From Auxenochlorella pyrenoidosa (taxonomy: Eukaryota; Chlorophyta; Trebouxiophyceae; Chlorellales; Chlorellaceae), in assembly GCA_001430745.1 (NCBI GenBank), contig KQ482039.1, positions 239,995 through 251,016 of the forward strand: 11,022 bases of DNA, in the 5' to 3' direction. The notes under the pieces are model-generated. The model saw only the letters and a list, made by a program, of their open reading frames with translations. It was not told the origin of the DNA and did no database searches. Positions within the stretch are counted from its first letter, which is position 1; each line of letters begins with the position of its first letter. The position numbers and the translations under genes were made by a program. Of the stretch, positions 9,201 through 11,022 are shown piece after piece.

Positions 9201-11022
9201 TCGGAGCCGCAGCTCGCACCGGCCTCTGCACTGCACCCCATCCCAGCGCTGCTGCCGGCGCCGTCTGCCCAGATCACGCCGCGCGTGCAGCCCTCTGTGG
9301 TGCCCACGCCACGCATGGCTGCCGCTGCGCCCGCTGCGCCCGCTGCCCTGACCAGCAGCAACAGCGGGCCACTGCAGCCGCGGATTGCGCCGTCGGCGCA
9401 GGGCTTTGCTGCTGCGCTGCATGCAGCGGCTGCAGAGGAGGAAGCGGCAAAAGCCAACCCAGATACAGCGGCAGGGTCTGCGGGCTCAGAGCAGGCGCCT
9501 GTTGCCAACGGCCACGCACCTTCTGCTGCGCGGCATTGGCAGCCGAATGGCCAGCAGCCCCAAACGTATGAACAGCAGCAGCAGGAGCAGCTAAATGGCC
9601 AGCATCATTCGGCGCAGGAGCAGCAGCAACAGGAGCAGCAGGAGACATGCTCGCTGATATCCTGGCGCTCAGATGCGGTGCAGCTTCCGGAGCAGGTGCT
9701 GCTCCACGCTATCCTGCCGGCCTCGCCCACCGCAAGCGCCGGGGCTGCTGCTGCCTGCGCCAGCCAGGATTCCGGTGCCTCCCTTACGGCACGCACCCGT
9801 GGCAGGTGAGCAGCTACAGGCTGGCTGCATGCCTGACGTGCCCACACACTCGCTGCCTCCCATCTTGCACGGCCGGCTGCCCTTGCCCTGGCGCTGCCAG
9901 GCGCGGCTGCTGTCTGATTAATAATAATTTAGGGAGCGGGTGTCTGCTCCTGCGTGCAGTGCGGCGCCGGCGCTTGGCTCCATCCTAGAGGCGCCAGGCT
10001 CGGGGCGGGAGGCAGAAGAGGATAGAGTCGAGCCGCAACTGCTGGGCAGCCAGCAACAGGCAGCAGCGCCCGAAGGGGGCAGCTCACCCCCACCTGCGGC
10101 AGGGGCCTTCCCCTCCCCGGCTGCAGCCAGCGACAGCGCAGCCAGCACCCCGCTCAGCAGCCTCGCCGACACGCCCACAACAGTAGCGGGGCCGTCACGC
10201 GGGCTTCCGCTGCCCGGGGGCATGCCACGCCTGCCGCTGGCGCAGCACACGCCGCAGAGCGCAGCGCTGCAGCCGCAGCGCGAGAGCGGCGACTGGCTGC
10301 AGGGTGCGCAGAGCGTGAGCGACGCAGGAGCTGCCACAAGCGTGCAGTCAGAGCAGCACAGCGTGGGGCAGCAGCAACTCGGCGCCAGCGGCGGTAACGC
10401 CATTGCTGCGGGAGGCACACCTGACAGCGACGCTGGCAGCCACCCTGCCGCTCGGGCCAGTCAGCGGCGGCGGATAGCACCGCCCCTGATGGGCAGCCGC
10501 GGCAGCGGCGATCTTACCGCAGCGCTAGCAGCAGTGTCCCTCGCTGAGCGTGGAGGTCTTGTATCGGCGCCTGCTACTGCTCGATCGCCGCTGCTGACCC
10601 CCGCAGCAGGCGCAGCGGGGCAGCATCAGCAGCAGCACCGGCTGGCACAGGCTGCCGGCCCTGGCGATGCTTTGCTAGCGGGCTCCCCGCCCGTGTCGCC
10701 ACACCTGGGTGCGGCGGCGGCGGCGCAAACGGGGCCTTCGCCGGCAAGCTCCCGCGCCCCCGCCGGCGGACTGGCCCGCACCGCCAGCGCCCCCGCCAGC
10801 GCGCTGGCAGCCGGCGGCGCGGCGGCGCGGCCAGAGGAGCCCCGGCGCCTTGGGGTGCAGCGCTCGCGCGGCGTCAGCATGGTGGTGGGGCGGGAGGCGT
10901 CCATGGTGGACCTCACCTCACCAGAGGCGGTGGCCCTGCAGGGGCGCATCGTCTCGCGGCTGTCGCACAAGGTCACCGACCGGCTGGTGCAGGTGCCCGG
11001 GGGAGGGGGTGGGTGGGGTGTG
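3270..11022 (+). CDS. MORN-repeat phosphatidylinositol-4-phosphate 5-kinase-like protein, 18 exons, 3' end outside window
   Basis: Predicted PIPK of plant type B layout, making PI(4,5)P2 at a membrane. Exons: 3270-3404, 3632-3775, 4053-4201, 4435-4520, 4684-5004, 5180-5334, 5598-5789, 6071-6165, 6400-6501, 6794-6868, 7030-7129, 7397-7511, 7759-7819, 8009-8138, 8454-8694, 8846-8932, 9136-9805 and 9960 to about 10992. These sum to 3891 bases, one frame of 1297 codons. Domains: eight MORN repeats (37-220), linker, conserved [10 protein letters not shown] block (306-315), Arg-rich patch (334-348), then the PIPK domain from [14 protein letters not shown] (350-363). Kinase motifs are [15 protein letters not shown] loop (454-460), MIKT with catalytic Lys473, DLKGS (539-543) and MDYSLL (595-600). 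From 621 onward it is low-complexity. Start chosen: GCAGCATGGC context, good fit to the first MORN repeat. The final kinase block (GIID-like) is not present before the window ends. Exon borders are inferred; the identity is strong. Confidence 0.92.
3378..4830 (+). other. Array of eight MORN repeats in the plus-strand kinase (exons 1-5)
   Basis: After joining exons 1 to 5, the repeat-start tyrosines fall at residues 37, 60, 83, 106, 129, 152, 175 and 198, a perfect 23-residue period. Units follow the MORN form Y-x-G-x-W-x-x-G-x-x-x-G-x-G. Clear examples are [16 protein letters not shown] (60-75) and [14 protein letters not shown] (152-165). The first unit is weak (YRGGWKDSR then PEGEG), and the last loses its tail to a Pro/Ala-rich linker. 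The unbroken period across four introns is the best internal check on these exon joins. In plant PIP5Ks, MORN repeats are linked to membrane or lipid binding and control of activity; that role here is inference. Confidence 0.92.
3808..3840. repeat. 19-base tandem duplication in intron 2 of the plus-strand kinase
   Basis: GAGGGCGTGCAGCG occurs at 3808-3821 and 3827-3840, a 19-base offset, with near-identical spacer sequence. Confidence 0.75.
5482..5590. repeat. C/CA-rich tract with a 15-C run before exon 7 of the plus-strand kinase
   Basis: Intron 6 ends in CA dinucleotides, C4A/C5A repeats and a run of 15 C at 5555-5569, followed by the acceptor CAG at 5595-5597. The opposite strand has many G-runs and could form quadruplexes. 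C-run length here is prone to sequencing error. Confidence 0.85.
6289..6342. repeat. Imperfect tandem duplication of about 29 bases in intron 8
   Basis: GTCCAACCGTC (6289-6299, 6318-6328) and the following GCTAGTTG (6307-6314, 6335-6342) are each repeated with offsets of 29 and 28 bases. This marks a duplicated unit with a one-base indel and a few changes. Confidence 0.8.
6720..6783. repeat. 18-base direct repeat, offset 46, in intron 9
   Basis: CCCACCCCTGCTGCCCCA occurs at 6720-6737 and 6766-6783, just before the acceptor at 6793. The first copy is followed by G, giving an alternative acceptor-like CCAG. Confidence 0.8.
8454..10992 (+). other. Very long low-complexity insert after MDYSLL (exons 15-18)
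   Basis: Codes for residues 621-1297 with no recognisable fold. It opens acidic ([19 protein letters not shown]), then is Ser/Gly/Pro-rich with Arg-Ser-Pro sites such as [14 protein letters not shown], and has a basic [12 protein letters not shown] patch. Two Gln-rich runs follow near 9570-9640, then a single 1033-base exon rich in Ala, Gln, Gly, Ser and Pro. Only the end (about residues 1250-1297, from [16 protein letters not shown]) regains a mixed composition that might be a structured or regulatory segment. The frame stays open throughout, with introns at 8695-8845, 8933-9135 and 9806-9959. A donor-like GTGCCC at 10993 may end exon 18. The insert lies where PIPKs have a variable loop, but is far longer than usual. 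Confidence 0.75.
9569..9642 (+). repeat. CAG/CAA/GAG-rich tract encoding Gln-rich runs in exon 17
   Basis: In frame this gives [20 protein letters not shown] and a following Gln/Glu stretch, ending before ETCSLISW. Mixed CAG, CAA and GAG codons argue for an older tract, not a fresh pure-CAG expansion. Confidence 0.8.

Noticed and set aside
9915..9933. Cluster of stop codons (TTAATAATAATTTAG) as a possible end of the plus-strand gene
   Set aside because: It lies within intron 17, between a good GTGAGC donor and a TGCAG acceptor, and the following 1033 bases stay open in the matching phase.

Overview
The window looks like nuclear DNA of a green alga, most likely a Chlorella-type trebouxiophyte. 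The reasons are very high G+C, genes cut into many short exons by introns of roughly 125-315 bases, acceptors that almost always read GCAG, and Ala/Gln/Pro/Ser-rich low-complexity protein segments. The organism call is inference from composition and gene style only. I see no bacterial operon, tRNA, rRNA, CRISPR array or transposase.

There are two genes, and they are paralogues placed head to head. The left gene is on the minus strand: coding starts at about 2284 and runs leftward off the window. It encodes a short disordered N-terminus, three MORN repeats, a linker and the first part of a phosphatidylinositol phosphate kinase (PIPK) domain. The right gene is on the plus strand: it starts at 3270 and runs off the right edge. 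I could join 18 exons into one continuous frame of 1297 codons. It has eight MORN repeats spaced exactly 23 residues apart, a linker with a basic patch, the PIPK N-lobe and first C-lobe motifs (SPGKSGS, MIKT, DLKGS, MDYSLL), then at least 677 residues of low-complexity sequence before the window ends. The last conserved kinase block, which carries the metal-binding Asp of the IID motif, must lie beyond 11022 if the enzyme is intact.

Between the two start codons lie about 985 bases without a recognisable gene. This is probably a shared divergent promoter plus two leaders, with an A+T-rich centre near 2701-2760, a possible 5'-leader intron for the left gene and a 23-codon upstream ORF just before the right gene.

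Both proteins would make PI(4,5)P2 or a related lipid at a membrane, with MORN repeats in the position they hold in plant type B PIP5Ks. The most striking points are the paired divergent arrangement, the very long insert inside the right-hand kinase, and a second, degenerate copy of an exon start with its splice acceptor inside intron 6 of the left gene. Exon borders are my own reading of frame continuity and homology and have no transcript support.
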